From assembly GCF_014529625.1 (NCBI RefSeq), contig NZ_CP076039.1:1364001-1428000 (forward strand): a DNA stretch of 64,000 bases. Direction: 5' to 3'. The DNA comes from Candidatus Pelagisphaera phototrophica. GTDB lineage: Bacteria; Verrucomicrobiota; Verrucomicrobiia; Opitutales; Opitutaceae. The notes beneath the pieces were generated by a model. It did not search any database. It was given only the letters and a program-made list of their open reading frames with translations, and was not told the origin of the DNA. Shown here one piece after another: positions 52,059 through 60,187 of the stretch (the first letter of the stretch is position 1; every line of letters begins with the position of its first letter). Made by a program: the position numbers and the translations under genes.

Positions 52059-53501
52059 ATGTTATCTCGTCGCAAATTTATTAAATCGTCTGCTTTGGCA
52101 GCGAGCACCTTCGCGATCACGCCCTCATGGGCAAAAGCGGCAAATGGTGATGTCCGAGTAGCCGTGGTCGGCGTTCGCGGACGTGGAAAGAGCTTAATTG
52201 CCGATGTATTCCGTACCGAAGGGTCTCGGTTGGTCGCACTTTGTGACGTGGATACAGCGGAACTCGCAAAACGGGCTGCCGCGGTTGACGAAGAATATGG
52301 CGTCATTGTTAGCCAGGAAACCGATTACCGCAAGCTGCTCGAGAGAAAAGATGTCGATGCGGTCGTCCTGACGACACCGAATCACTGGCATGCCCTGCAG
52401 ACAATCTGGGGTTGCGAGGCGGGAAAAGATGTTTATGTCGAGAAACCCGTGTGCCACACGGTTTGGGAAGGTCGCCAGATGGTGGCTGCAGCAAAGAAAT
52501 ACAATCGTATCGTACAGGCTGGTTTCCAAAATCGTTCTGATGTTGGGCTGCAAGAGGCGTTTCCCTGGATTCATGCGGGTAACATAGGTGAAATCAAGAT
52601 GGTGCGTGGTTTGTGCTACCGAAATCGAGCGAGCATAGGGAAGATCGATACTTCTCTGGTGCCGCCAAAATCGGTCGATTACGATAAGTGGCTTGGCCCT
52701 GCTGAACACCAAGACCTCTACCGTCCGGAATTACACTATGATTGGCACTGGGATTTCAATACCGGCAATGGCGACTTGGGAAATCAAGGTCCCCATGAGC
52801 TCGATTTAATGCGCTGGATTCTTGGTGATCCGGATCATCCGGTTAAAATCCAGTCGTTGGGAGGTCGATTCGGATGGGACGATGCCGGCGATACGCCGAA
52901 TATGGGTGTCACTACATTCGATTGGGGAGGAATTCCGGCCCTGTTCGAGGTGCGCAATCTATGGGTGAAGCCTGAACTGAACAATGCCCCAAACTTCAAA
53001 GGCTCCCGTGTTGGCGTTATTGTAACTTGTGAAGGCGGAGAATTCCGAGGAGGTCGAGGCGGAGGATTCGTCTATGACAATGACGGTAAGCGGGCGAAGG
53101 CATTCAAGGGTGATCGTGGTTCTAATCATTTCCCTGCGTTCGTGAAAGCTGTGAATAGCCGCAAGGAAAGCGATGTGGCGGCTCATTTGGAGAGCGCTTA
53201 CAAATCCAGTTGCCTGGCGCATCTCGGAAACATTTCTTACTTGAAAGGTAAAGATGCTGAAGGGAAGTCAGTCGGGAAGTTTGCGTCGAAGGATGGAGTA
53301 CTCGAGGAAACACTAGGGCGCTATAATGAGCAAATGGCTGAGTGGAGCATCGATCAGTCGAAAGAGCTGTGGAAGCTAGGCCCTGAGCTTGAATTCGATG
53401 CGCGATCTGAGAAATTCACTGGAGGAGATTCATACAAGCAGGCCAACAAGCTCCTCAAGAAGAACTACCGACCTAGCTACGCGGTACCCTCTATCGTCTA
53501 G
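52059..53501 (+). CDS. Tat-exported Gfo/Idh/MocA oxidoreductase
   Basis: A 480-residue protein with a twin-arginine signal (SRRKFIKSSALAASTFA). The NAD-binding Rossmann part has RVAVVGVRGRGKSLIADVF, DAVVLTTPNHWHALQTI and the conserved EKPVCHT (EKP motif). The second domain has HYDWHWDFNTGNGDLGNQGP HELDLMRW in two pieces, where the histidine is the usual catalytic residue. Proteins of this type in Verrucomicrobia and Planctomycetes oxidise or epimerise sugars in the periplasm. The substrate is unknown. It ends before a strong terminator. Confidence 0.9.
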   Translation: MLSRRKFIKSSALAASTFAITPSWAKAANGDVRVAVVGVRGRGKSLIADVFRTEGSRLVALCDVDTAELAKRAAAVDEEYGVIVSQETDYRKLLERKDVDAVVLTTPNHWHALQTIWGCEAGKDVYVEKPVCHTVWEGRQMVAAAKKYNRIVQAGFQNRSDVGLQEAFPWIHAGNIGEIKMVRGLCYRNRASIGKIDTSLVPPKSVDYDKWLGPAEHQDLYRPELHYDWHWDFNTGNGDLGNQGPHELDLMRWILGDPDHPVKIQSLGGRFGWDDAGDTPNMGVTTFDWGGIPALFEVRNLWVKPELNNAPNFKGSRVGVIVTCEGGEFRGGRGGGFVYDNDGKRAKAFKGDRGSNHFPAFVKAVNSRKESDVAAHLESAYKSSCLAHLGNISYLKGKDAEGKSVGKFASKDGVLEETLGRYNEQMAEWSIDQSKELWKLGPELEFDARSEKFTGGDSYKQANKLLKKNYRPSYAVPSIV

Positions 53502-53524
53502 AAAGGTTCGCTGGAAAAACTTTG

Positions 53525-53563
53525 AACCGAGCTTTGGGATTCTCTTGAGGCTCGGTTTTTTTT
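53525..53563 (+). terminator. Rho-independent terminator after the oxidoreductase
   Basis: Stem AACCGAGC (53525-53532) and GCTCGGTT (53550-53557), eight pairs, with a 17-base loop, running straight into an eight-base T-run. It lies 24 bases after the stop and separates this gene from ribE. Confidence 0.9.
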
Positions 53564-53618
53564 GTTCTTGGTATAAATCCGTTGCACTTGGACTTTGAAT
53601 TCGGATTAATTCTGGGAA

Positions 53619-54215
53619 ATGTTTACAGGTCTTGTTGAAGAAAAGGGCGAGGTGCTGAGCTTTCACGAGCAACCGGAGGCTTGGCGGATGAGAGTACGGG
53701 CAAACTTGGTGGCTCAGGAATTGGAGTTGGGTGACAGTGTGGCGATCAATGGGTGCTGCCTATCAGTTGTCGAAATCAGCAAGACGATTTTAACCTTTGA
53801 TGTGCTTGAAGAGACGCGGCGGCTGACAAATCTCAAAAATATCGATCCCGGATCTAAGGTGAATTTGGAGAGGAGCCTGCGCTTCAACGGCCGTGTAGGT
53901 GGACATTTTCTGACGGGGCACGTAGATGGTTCAGGCAAAATCGTGGAGCTCGGAATTAGAGCTAAGGATGTCATCCTGAAGATTGAAGTCCCAAGAGAAT
54001 TTGAACACTATCTGGTGTACAAAGGCTGCATCGGAATCGATGGAATTTCTCTGACGGTTGCTGAAGTTGAGGAAAATGTCCTTACGGTTTGGCTGATTCC
54101 TCACACGCTCCAAGTGACGGGGTTGGGTGATTTGAAGCGAGGGGATAAAGTGAATCTAGAGTTTGATCTACTTGCCAAATATACCGAAAAAATCCTGTCC
54201 AAACAGGAACGCTAG
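53619..54215 (+). CDS. ribE: Riboflavin synthase, alpha chain
   Basis: A 198-residue protein with the two-fold lumazine-binding repeat. It begins MFTGLVEEKGEVLSF and has GDSVAINGCCLSVVEI, LEETRRLTNLKN, RFNGRVGGHFLTGHVDGSGK and the second repeat CIGIDGISLTVAEVEEN with VWLIPHTLQVTGLGDLKRG. It converts two lumazine molecules to riboflavin plus a pyrimidine. No FMN riboswitch was seen in the short leader after the preceding terminator. It abuts the uracil-DNA glycosylase gene (TAG ATG), suggesting coupling. Confidence 0.95.
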   Translation: MFTGLVEEKGEVLSFHEQPEAWRMRVRANLVAQELELGDSVAINGCCLSVVEISKTILTFDVLEETRRLTNLKNIDPGSKVNLERSLRFNGRVGGHFLTGHVDGSGKIVELGIRAKDVILKIEVPREFEHYLVYKGCIGIDGISLTVAEVEENVLTVWLIPHTLQVTGLGDLKRGDKVNLEFDLLAKYTEKILSKQER

Positions 54216-55136
54216 ATGAGATCTCAAATAAATAGCGTCGTTGATGAGCTGAAACGTTTGCGAAAAGAGGGACAGGATCGCATTTATGTATCGGAAGAGT
54301 CCCTACGCGACTTGAAATTGGCGTTAGGGAAGATTGTAGCGGAAGATTCTGAAAAGGAAATGGAGAGTGCGGTTGCTTTGATACCCGATAGAATACGTTC
54401 GGCAACAGCGGAAGATTTTAACCGGGTTCTCAAGGAAGAACCAAAAACGGCTAGTAAAACCTCTGGTGATAGAAAAGCTACCCTTGGAATACCACCTGCA
54501 TTTGAATTGCCGGAAGGCAACAAGCAAAAGCGTTGGGACGCGTTGCGGGAGATCGTACTAAATTGTCCGAAATGCAACGAGAATAAGCGAGAGGGCTATC
54601 AGCTAGTGTTTGGAGTAGGTAGTTTGGATGCTGATATCTTTTTTTGTGGCGAAGCTCCCGGAGCAGACGAAGAAGAGCAGGGGGAGCCTTTCGTCGGTAA
54701 AGCCGGACAGTTGCTCGATAAGATGATTGGCGCCATGGGGCTTGCTCGTGAGGAAGTCTATATTGGAAATATCATGAATTGGCGTCCGCAGCTTCCTACC
54801 CGAGTGGGCAATCGACCGCCAACAATCGGTGAGATTGAATTTTGCCTCCCATATTTAAGGGCTCAGATTGAGGTCGTTAAGCCAAAGCTGATCGTGGCGC
54901 TAGGTGCGACTGCAGCGAAGGGCTTGCTTGGGTCGAAATCGTTTCGTAGTTTGAGGGAAGTAAAAGGGGAGTGGAGGGAATTTGAAAAAACACCTTTGCT
55001 CGCCACTTATCATCCTTCGTATTTGCTCCGAAACGACAGCAAGCGAGATAAGCGATCTGCGTGGGAAGATCTGCTGAAGGTGATGGAGCGTTGCGGCCTA
55101 CCGATTAGTGACCGGCAGCGAGGGTATTTTCTCTGA
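54216..55136 (+). CDS. Uracil-DNA glycosylase, family 4
   Basis: A 306-residue protein. The first 105 residues are helical and not conserved (VDELKRLRKEGQDRIYVSEE). The glycosylase domain follows: Cys pair in LNCPKCNENK, motif A FFCGEAPGADEEEQGEPFVG, KAGQLLDKMIGAMGL, YIGNIMNWRPQ, a third cysteine in EIEFCLPYLR and motif B LLATYHPSYLLR. These are hallmarks of the [4Fe-4S] family 4 enzymes, which remove uracil from DNA. The fourth cluster ligand is probably among the neighbouring cysteines; the exact residue was not fixed. It starts directly after ribE. Confidence 0.92.
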   Translation: MRSQINSVVDELKRLRKEGQDRIYVSEESLRDLKLALGKIVAEDSEKEMESAVALIPDRIRSATAEDFNRVLKEEPKTASKTSGDRKATLGIPPAFELPEGNKQKRWDALREIVLNCPKCNENKREGYQLVFGVGSLDADIFFCGEAPGADEEEQGEPFVGKAGQLLDKMIGAMGLAREEVYIGNIMNWRPQLPTRVGNRPPTIGEIEFCLPYLRAQIEVVKPKLIVALGATAAKGLLGSKSFRSLREVKGEWREFEKTPLLATYHPSYLLRNDSKRDKRSAWEDLLKVMERCGLPISDRQRGYFL

Positions 55137-55457
55137 ATCTCAAGCGCTTTCCTCAAAGAGTGTCCAACAAGTCAGAATGTGTATCGTTGCCTGCCAGATA
55201 AGCCTACCGCAAGGCGGGCACGGGGTGGGTATCCACTGAATGGCTGTTCCCCGCACTCTCAACACAGCGCCAGGCATGTCTGGCGGGCAACCCAACTGGC
55301 AACGCACTTTTTCCCTTTTGGCGGCGTTGCGATTGAGGGCCAAGGCCGTTCGGCTGAGTTCAGGCCTAAGCCCTACTGGCATTTGCACCTCACCCACGCC
55401 TTGCCAGAGAAGAAAAATGACTGCTACGATGCCTATTCTGATTTGTTGGACGATCTC
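55137..55457. repeat. GC-rich self-complementary element, possible dispersed repeat or structured RNA
   Basis: This stretch is richer in G+C than the flanks and can fold strongly. GTTGCCTGCCAGATA (55186-55200) pairs with TGTCTGGCGGGCAAC (55277-55291) over 15 bases, counting two G-U wobbles. Inside are CCGC/GCGG, CACGGGG facing CCCCGCA, GTGG/CCAC and the alternative hairpin GCCAG/CTGGC. A run of T residues follows at 55309. Frames are open on both strands (85 codons minus, 95 plus), and the minus one contains PELSRTALALNRNAAK. Such overlapping frames are typical of a non-coding repeat, not of a real gene. It lies between two convergent genes. Confidence 0.5.
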
Positions 55458-57779
55458 TTAGTTTAAATCGGAGGAAGTCAGTTCAGATAGCTTTTCATTA
55501 AGGAGGTCCAATGTGACGGGCTTCGCCAGTACAAGATCAACGTTTTTGGAGGTCTCATTGTCGTCGCTGATCATGTCGCCAAATCCCGTCGCCATGATAA
55601 TCGGGGTGCGTGAATTAATTGCTTTGATTTTCGCTGCGAGCTGCTCGCCGCTCATATTCGGCATTGCTCGGTCGGTGATAACAAGGTCGAAAGATTCCTT
55701 CTTGAATGCATTTAGAGCAGCTTCGCCATTCTCAAATTTCCTAACTTCATGTCCACCACTGTCCAGAAGCTCCGAAAGAACTTCGAGTAGAACTGCCTCA
55801 TCGTCGACCAGCATTATGCGGAGAGAATTGGACGATTCGGAGGAAATCTTTTTGTCGATTTTTGCTGGGGTCGCATCAACCGCAGGAAGTTGTATTGTGA
55901 CGGTGGATCCACTCCCTTTGATGGACTCAATCTCGATCTCTCCTTTGTGACATTTGACAATTCCTGCCACGATCGATAGCCCGAGCCCGGTGCCCCGTTT
56001 TCCTTTGGTGGAGTAAAACGGGTCCAAGCACTTGACCTGGATTCTCTCGGGCATTCCGCATCCGGTATCTTTAATCTTGATACAAACATTTTTTTTGTAA
56101 TCAATAATTGAGAGTGTAATGACTCCGTCTCCTTCTATCGCATCTGCTGCATTAATAACTAGATTTGATAAAGCCTGCCTGAGCTCAGGTTCGTTCCCGT
56201 GAACGCATTGACGTGATTCAACCATAGATCTGAACTCGATATTGGCCCCCCTTGCCTCGGCCTGGCTTTTCCAACGATGTTGGGTGAGGTCTTTGACTTG
56301 TTGGGCCAGTTTTTTGAGGTCAATGTCTGAAGTTGCTTCTTCTACGGAGGGTTGATTTCCATAAAAGTCTCGAAGCCGCGAGACAACAGCAGCCCCATCT
56401 TGTGCGGCAACCTTTATATTTTCGAGAAAGGAAATCAGTTTCTTGTCATCTCGCCCTCCATTTGGCATGTTCAGGAGTAGTTCCGAGAATCCGAGAATAG
56501 GGGCCAACAGGTTGTTGAAATCATGAGCGATTCCGCTCGCCATTTGGCCTATCGATCTGAGATTTTCTTGATGGACGGAGGTTTTTCGGGAATTTTTTTC
56601 GTTCGTGATGTCGGAGATCGTGAAGGCTGTGTAAAGTAAGTTCCCCTCCTGGTCTTTTAAAGGAAAAGTTTTTAGAGAGACCCAAATGCTGTCACCATTT
56701 TTTCGATGTAGTCGCAGTTCGAATGAATCCTCAATTCCTTCTCGGATGGATGAGGTTGCCTTTGATGTAGCGTTGTTTTCGATACATTCGCCAAAGAGGT
56801 CTTCAAACGTCGGTACCTCTGTTTTTCGATATCCGGTAACTTGCTTGAAAGCGTTATTCACCTCGATAATTCGACAGTTGTCTTCCGATAATTGTACCCA
56901 AGCGAGGGCGGCACTTGAGAGTTTCGCGGAAATGGTCTTCAGATTCTTGGCAGGCTCGACAAGGTCGAGGGTAAGGTCTTGGGCCAGAAGATCGAATTGC
57001 TCTTGAGAGTGTTCCCCAGACAAAAGGAGCGTTCTTACTTTTCCGTGGGAGCTTTTAAAACGTAATGATTTCGTTTCGGATCTCCCGCTTTTCTTTAAAG
57101 TCTCCAGATAGGTTATTAGATAAGTCCGATCTTCGGGATCGATTATATCAGACAGATTTTGAATTGCCGATTGGTCCTTTGGGATGCCAAAATAGTTCGA
57201 CCATTCCTCGGGTCCACCAATGAAATTGCCACTCGAATCGCAACTAAAGAAAAGAGACGGATGAATCTCTTGTTTCGTTTTGGTACTTACGGTAACCGCT
57301 TTTAGAACGATGCGTGAAAGGGAGGGCTGCGACCCGATGAAAATTGGTACTCGTTTGAGGGAAACGGGTGCGGGCTCTGAATCTCCATCTATTCTATTGG
57401 TAGAGAATACTTCATTTTGGGCATCATGTTTCAGGCTCAAAAACCAATTCGAAAACGCTTTACTGGGCTCGATGAAATCGCTGATTCGGGAGCCAAGGAT
57501 CTCTTCCTCTGACCGATTCCAAAGATTTTCACAACCACCCGTTATTTTTATGAAAAGGCCATTTCCGTCATGAAGAGACAGCGAGGCGTTTTCTCCGGGT
57601 AGGGAAAGTTGTGACAAAAGATTCCAATCCAACTCGGGAATATGTTCATCGAAATGGCTCTTGCCATTCTCCAAAGACTCAAGAACCCTATGGGGATAGG
57701 GTAGTGGCTGTTCCCGATACTCAGTACTTGAATCTACAGGCAGCGAGATGCTAGTAATCTCTGGTCGTTTACCATCCAT
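55458..57779 (-). CDS. PAS-containing hybrid histidine kinase with receiver domain
   Basis: A 773-residue cytoplasmic sensor, as no membrane segments are seen. Three PAS-like regions lie at about 65-150, 195-270 and 305-410 (the last with IEVNNAFKQVTGYRKTEVP). Then follow the phospho-acceptor helix GIAHDFNNLLAPILG, an HATPase with NLVINAADAIEGDG, KDTGCGMPERI and GTGLGLSIVAGIVKC, and a C-terminal receiver (from about 650) with MLVDDEAVL and VITDRAMPNMSG. The 'HDFNNLL' type is the HisKA group often paired with NarL regulators. It follows the regulator gene on the same strand after 152 bases that form hairpins. Confidence 0.92.
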   Translation of the reverse strand: MDGKRPEITSISLPVDSSTEYREQPLPYPHRVLESLENGKSHFDEHIPELDWNLLSQLSLPGENASLSLHDGNGLFIKITGGCENLWNRSEEEILGSRISDFIEPSKAFSNWFLSLKHDAQNEVFSTNRIDGDSEPAPVSLKRVPIFIGSQPSLSRIVLKAVTVSTKTKQEIHPSLFFSCDSSGNFIGGPEEWSNYFGIPKDQSAIQNLSDIIDPEDRTYLITYLETLKKSGRSETKSLRFKSSHGKVRTLLLSGEHSQEQFDLLAQDLTLDLVEPAKNLKTISAKLSSAALAWVQLSEDNCRIIEVNNAFKQVTGYRKTEVPTFEDLFGECIENNATSKATSSIREGIEDSFELRLHRKNGDSIWVSLKTFPLKDQEGNLLYTAFTISDITNEKNSRKTSVHQENLRSIGQMASGIAHDFNNLLAPILGFSELLLNMPNGGRDDKKLISFLENIKVAAQDGAAVVSRLRDFYGNQPSVEEATSDIDLKKLAQQVKDLTQHRWKSQAEARGANIEFRSMVESRQCVHGNEPELRQALSNLVINAADAIEGDGVITLSIIDYKKNVCIKIKDTGCGMPERIQVKCLDPFYSTKGKRGTGLGLSIVAGIVKCHKGEIEIESIKGSGSTVTIQLPAVDATPAKIDKKISSESSNSLRIMLVDDEAVLLEVLSELLDSGGHEVRKFENGEAALNAFKKESFDLVITDRAMPNMSGEQLAAKIKAINSRTPIIMATGFGDMISDDNETSKNVDLVLAKPVTLDLLNEKLSELTSSDLN

Positions 57780-57796
57780 GGAATGAATTGTGAGAA

Positions 57797-57877
57797 GAGC
57801 TGAGTCCTTTCAGCTCGGAGTCGCGTCGCAGGAAATCCCGCGGGGCGACTTGAAGTAAAACTCTATCTAAGAGTTTT
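57797..57877 (-). promoter_or_regulatory. Three successive hairpins between the regulator and kinase genes
   Basis: Read on the minus strand: AAAACTCT/AGAGTTTT (8 pairs, 57857-57877), then AGTCGC/GCGACT enclosing GCGGG/CCTGC (57819-57850), then GAGCTGA/TCAGCTC (57797-57816), the last about 18 bases before the kinase ATG. The first could attenuate transcription from the regulator into the kinase. The others may affect translation of the kinase. Confidence 0.45.
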
Positions 57878-57931
57878 CAGGCGGAAGATAGTCAAAATAG
57901 GCTGTGTAAAATGTGGAGTAGGTTTGTCGCT

Positions 57932-58570
57932 TCAGGCGAGGGAGATGAGATCGTTCTTGATCGCATACCGCGTCAAAGCCGCGACATCATGGAGATTGAG
58001 TTTTCTCATTATATTCGTACGGTGGTTGTCGACGGTTCGTACGGAAATATAGAGGCGAGCTGCAATTTCCTTAGTTGAATAACTCTCGGCAACGAGTTGG
58101 AGAATTTGTTTCTCCCTGTCAGAAAGGGGGATTTCGCTAGAGCTAGAATCTGGGTTGAGAATTAGAGAGCGCATGAGACTTGCCATCTTGGGGCCGATGA
58201 ATGTTCCGCCTCCTGAGATGATCTCGAGCGCTTTCTTAAACTCGTCGAATCCGTCCATTTTGTCGACGTATCCTTGTGCCCCAGCAGAAAGCAGTTCACG
58301 GATGTTCGCAGAGCTCGCTTTACCTGAGAAAATGAGAACTTTGACTCCGGGCACATGCAACGTTAGTCCTTTAAGGACATCGGTTCCACTGAGTTTGGGG
58401 AGACCAACATCTAGGATGACAGTTTCCGGTCTAAGTTTTATGCATCCCTGCAGTCCTTCCTCGCCGTTGCCGAACGAACCTACAATCTCGTATCCTGGTG
58501 AGAGGGAGATGAACTCGGAAACCATTTCCCTGACTGCAGTTTGATCTTCTATAATTACGACGCTTTTCAT
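57932..58570 (-). CDS. NarL/FixJ-type response regulator
   Basis: A 212-residue regulator. The receiver domain has acidic E8/D9, D54 in VILDVGLPKLSG, the switch serine in VLIFSGKAS, and K104-region QGYVDKMDG. The C-terminal LuxR-type helix-turn-helix (about 145-208) reads LSDREKQILQLVAESYSTKE then IAARLYISVRTVDNHRTNIM. It binds DNA when phosphorylated. It probably receives phosphate from the hybrid kinase encoded just downstream on the same strand. The target genes are unknown. Confidence 0.94.
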   Translation of the reverse strand: MKSVVIIEDQTAVREMVSEFISLSPGYEIVGSFGNGEEGLQGCIKLRPETVILDVGLPKLSGTDVLKGLTLHVPGVKVLIFSGKASSANIRELLSAGAQGYVDKMDGFDEFKKALEIISGGGTFIGPKMASLMRSLILNPDSSSSEIPLSDREKQILQLVAESYSTKEIAARLYISVRTVDNHRTNIMRKLNLHDVAALTRYAIKNDLISLA

Positions 58571-58887
58571 GTATTTGAACTTGCTGTTGCTCTTTATACT
58601 TACGGACTCAGAGTGTTTTTCTTAAGTAGCAATTATTCAGTAAATCATTGTATTGGGCGATTTTGCTCCTTTTCCCCTAGAGTCTCTTTACGATGTTATT
58701 TCGGATCTATGGCGAAAATGTCATGAATCAGACTCCACTTTTGACGGTTGCCCCATTGCTTCAACTCGATGGGTTAGGCAAAAAAGACGAGCCCCAGTAA
58801 AAACTGGAGCCCGCCATCCTATTCCTGCACCACAAAGTGGTTGATTTATCAAACCTACCCCCGGGTTTATATTATCTACAAACTACA
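58571..58887. other. Intergenic stretch, 317 bases
   Basis: This region contains the terminator listed at 58780-58810 and the promoter of the minus-strand response regulator. No gene was recognised. A small 61-codon plus frame at 58541 overlaps the regulator and is considered spurious. Confidence 0.4.
58780..58810 (-). terminator. Terminator after the MamK-like gene
   Basis: On the minus strand the stem GCTCCAGT/ACTGGGGC (58791-58798 with 58803-58810, eight pairs including G-U) has a TTTT loop and is followed by CGTC and a T-run of six (58785-58780). It ends the MamK-like operon about 80 bases after the stop. Confidence 0.75.
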
Positions 58888-60141
58888 CTAACGTAAAAGA
58901 TTTTGCCATTGGCGTTCGTCCGCTTGGTGAGCCGTGATCAAGGCTCCCGCTGCGACTTTCGATTTGTACGAATCGCCTGCACAAATAACTTGGCATCCCT
59001 CGAAGCCCTCTTCCAATAGGAGCGATTCGAGTGCTTCATCAAGCCCGGGGATCATGCTTCCTCCCCCGGTGATGATGATGTTTTCCAAAAGAGAAGGGAT
59101 GCTTTCAGGTTCGGCATGCATCACTAGGGTGCGGACTGCCTGGTAAATTTTTTCTAGAAGGGCGTTGCAGGCGGTACCGATTGCATCGGCTACTTCGAGG
59201 CGTCGCACCTTTCCACGTATCATTACCGGAGCGAGGACCGAATTCTTGGATCCGTTGACGAAACTATAGGTTTCCTTGATCTCGCGGCATTTGGCGACCG
59301 AGATTCCGCAATCTGGGTACTTTGCGAGAATGGCTTTTTGGATGATCCGGTCGACCGTGTCCCCTGCGAATGGGAGGCTGATTTGGTCGTCACTGGATGG
59401 ATAGTATCCTTGAATGAGGCAGACGTCCGAAGATCCGGCTCCAATATCTACGAAAATCGAATTTGTGACGGGATCTATGCCGGTTGATTCCTTGCGACTG
59501 CCGAGAGCAGCTAGGAAAGGCTCCGGGATAAGTATGACTTTGTCAAAAAGCTGGGTTACGGCTAAGCGAATGTTCTCCTTCGCCTGGGAACTGGCATTAG
59601 CTGGAGTGCCTATGACCGCCCGGTATTCCGTGTCTTTGGAGTCGCCGATACGTTCTTTCACATGGGCAAGAAAGTCACGGGCTGCTTCCAAGTCTTCTAT
59701 TGCGCCGTCTTTCAGTGGCGGAACCAAATCGAGGTGGAGTTTATGGGCGATTGCTTCGTCGCCGAAAAAGGTGGTTTGGTTGCCAGGCAAGACGTCTGGC
59801 AGTATTCCCGGACGGGAGTAGCCGACTACGGTAGGGATTAAGGCTGAAGCTTCTATAGCCTGTGCTCCGGGTTCTGCGATCTGGACATAGGTCGAGTTCG
59901 TTCCGAGATCGAGTCCCACCAAGAGCGTCTCGATGTTCGAGCGTTTAGGCTGAAATTTCCGAGTGCTCTTATCCGTCGCCTTCTTGGAGGGTGAAACCTT
60001 GGCTGCGGATTCCGGATTTTCCTCAAAATCAGGATCAGCTGTAGAAATGAGAGATGGTGAGTACGGATAGCCTAGAAATGCGTTGTCCTCAGATTCAGCA
60101 TAGAGGCTATCCGCATTTTGAGTGTCAGTCTTTTGTTGCAT
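58888..60141 (-). CDS. MamK-like bacterial actin
   Basis: A 417-residue actin-fold ATPase. After a polar, probably disordered extension (1-72) come phosphate-1 VGLDLGTNSTYV (75-86), GDEAIAHKLHLDLVPPLKDG (127-146), AVIGTPANAS, the catalytic-type Glu in IPEPFLAALG (E207), phosphate-2 VDIGAGSSDV (231-240) and the adenosine motif ITGGGSMIPGL (357-367). The segments 'pLkDG..e', 'DQISLPFAGDTVDRIIQKAI' and 'EIKETYSFV' match MamK, the magnetosome filament actin, better than MreB or ParM as I recall those families. No mam gene is in the window. MamK-like filaments normally organise cell components along the cell axis. It is in operon with the gene at 60188. Confidence 0.82.
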   Translation of the reverse strand: MQQKTDTQNADSLYAESEDNAFLGYPYSPSLISTADPDFEENPESAAKVSPSKKATDKSTRKFQPKRSNIETLLVGLDLGTNSTYVQIAEPGAQAIEASALIPTVVGYSRPGILPDVLPGNQTTFFGDEAIAHKLHLDLVPPLKDGAIEDLEAARDFLAHVKERIGDSKDTEYRAVIGTPANASSQAKENIRLAVTQLFDKVILIPEPFLAALGSRKESTGIDPVTNSIFVDIGAGSSDVCLIQGYYPSSDDQISLPFAGDTVDRIIQKAILAKYPDCGISVAKCREIKETYSFVNGSKNSVLAPVMIRGKVRRLEVADAIGTACNALLEKIYQAVRTLVMHAEPESIPSLLENIIITGGGSMIPGLDEALESLLLEEGFEGCQVICAGDSYKSKVAAGALITAHQADERQWQNLLR

Positions 60142-60187
60142 GGCTTTGGCAGAAAAAGGTTAGATTGCGTGGCGGTTCAGGGAACGA

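Noticed and set aside
53564-53618. FMN riboswitch before ribE
   Set aside because: Only 55 bases separate the preceding terminator from the ribE start, too short for the conserved FMN aptamer.
55140-55397. 85-residue minus-strand protein in the structured element
   Set aside because: Long frames on both strands of a self-complementary, GC-rich stretch point to a repeat rather than a gene.
58888-60141. Magnetosome gene island
   Set aside because: Only the MamK-like actin is present; no mamA, mamB, mamE, mamM or similar genes were seen in the window.
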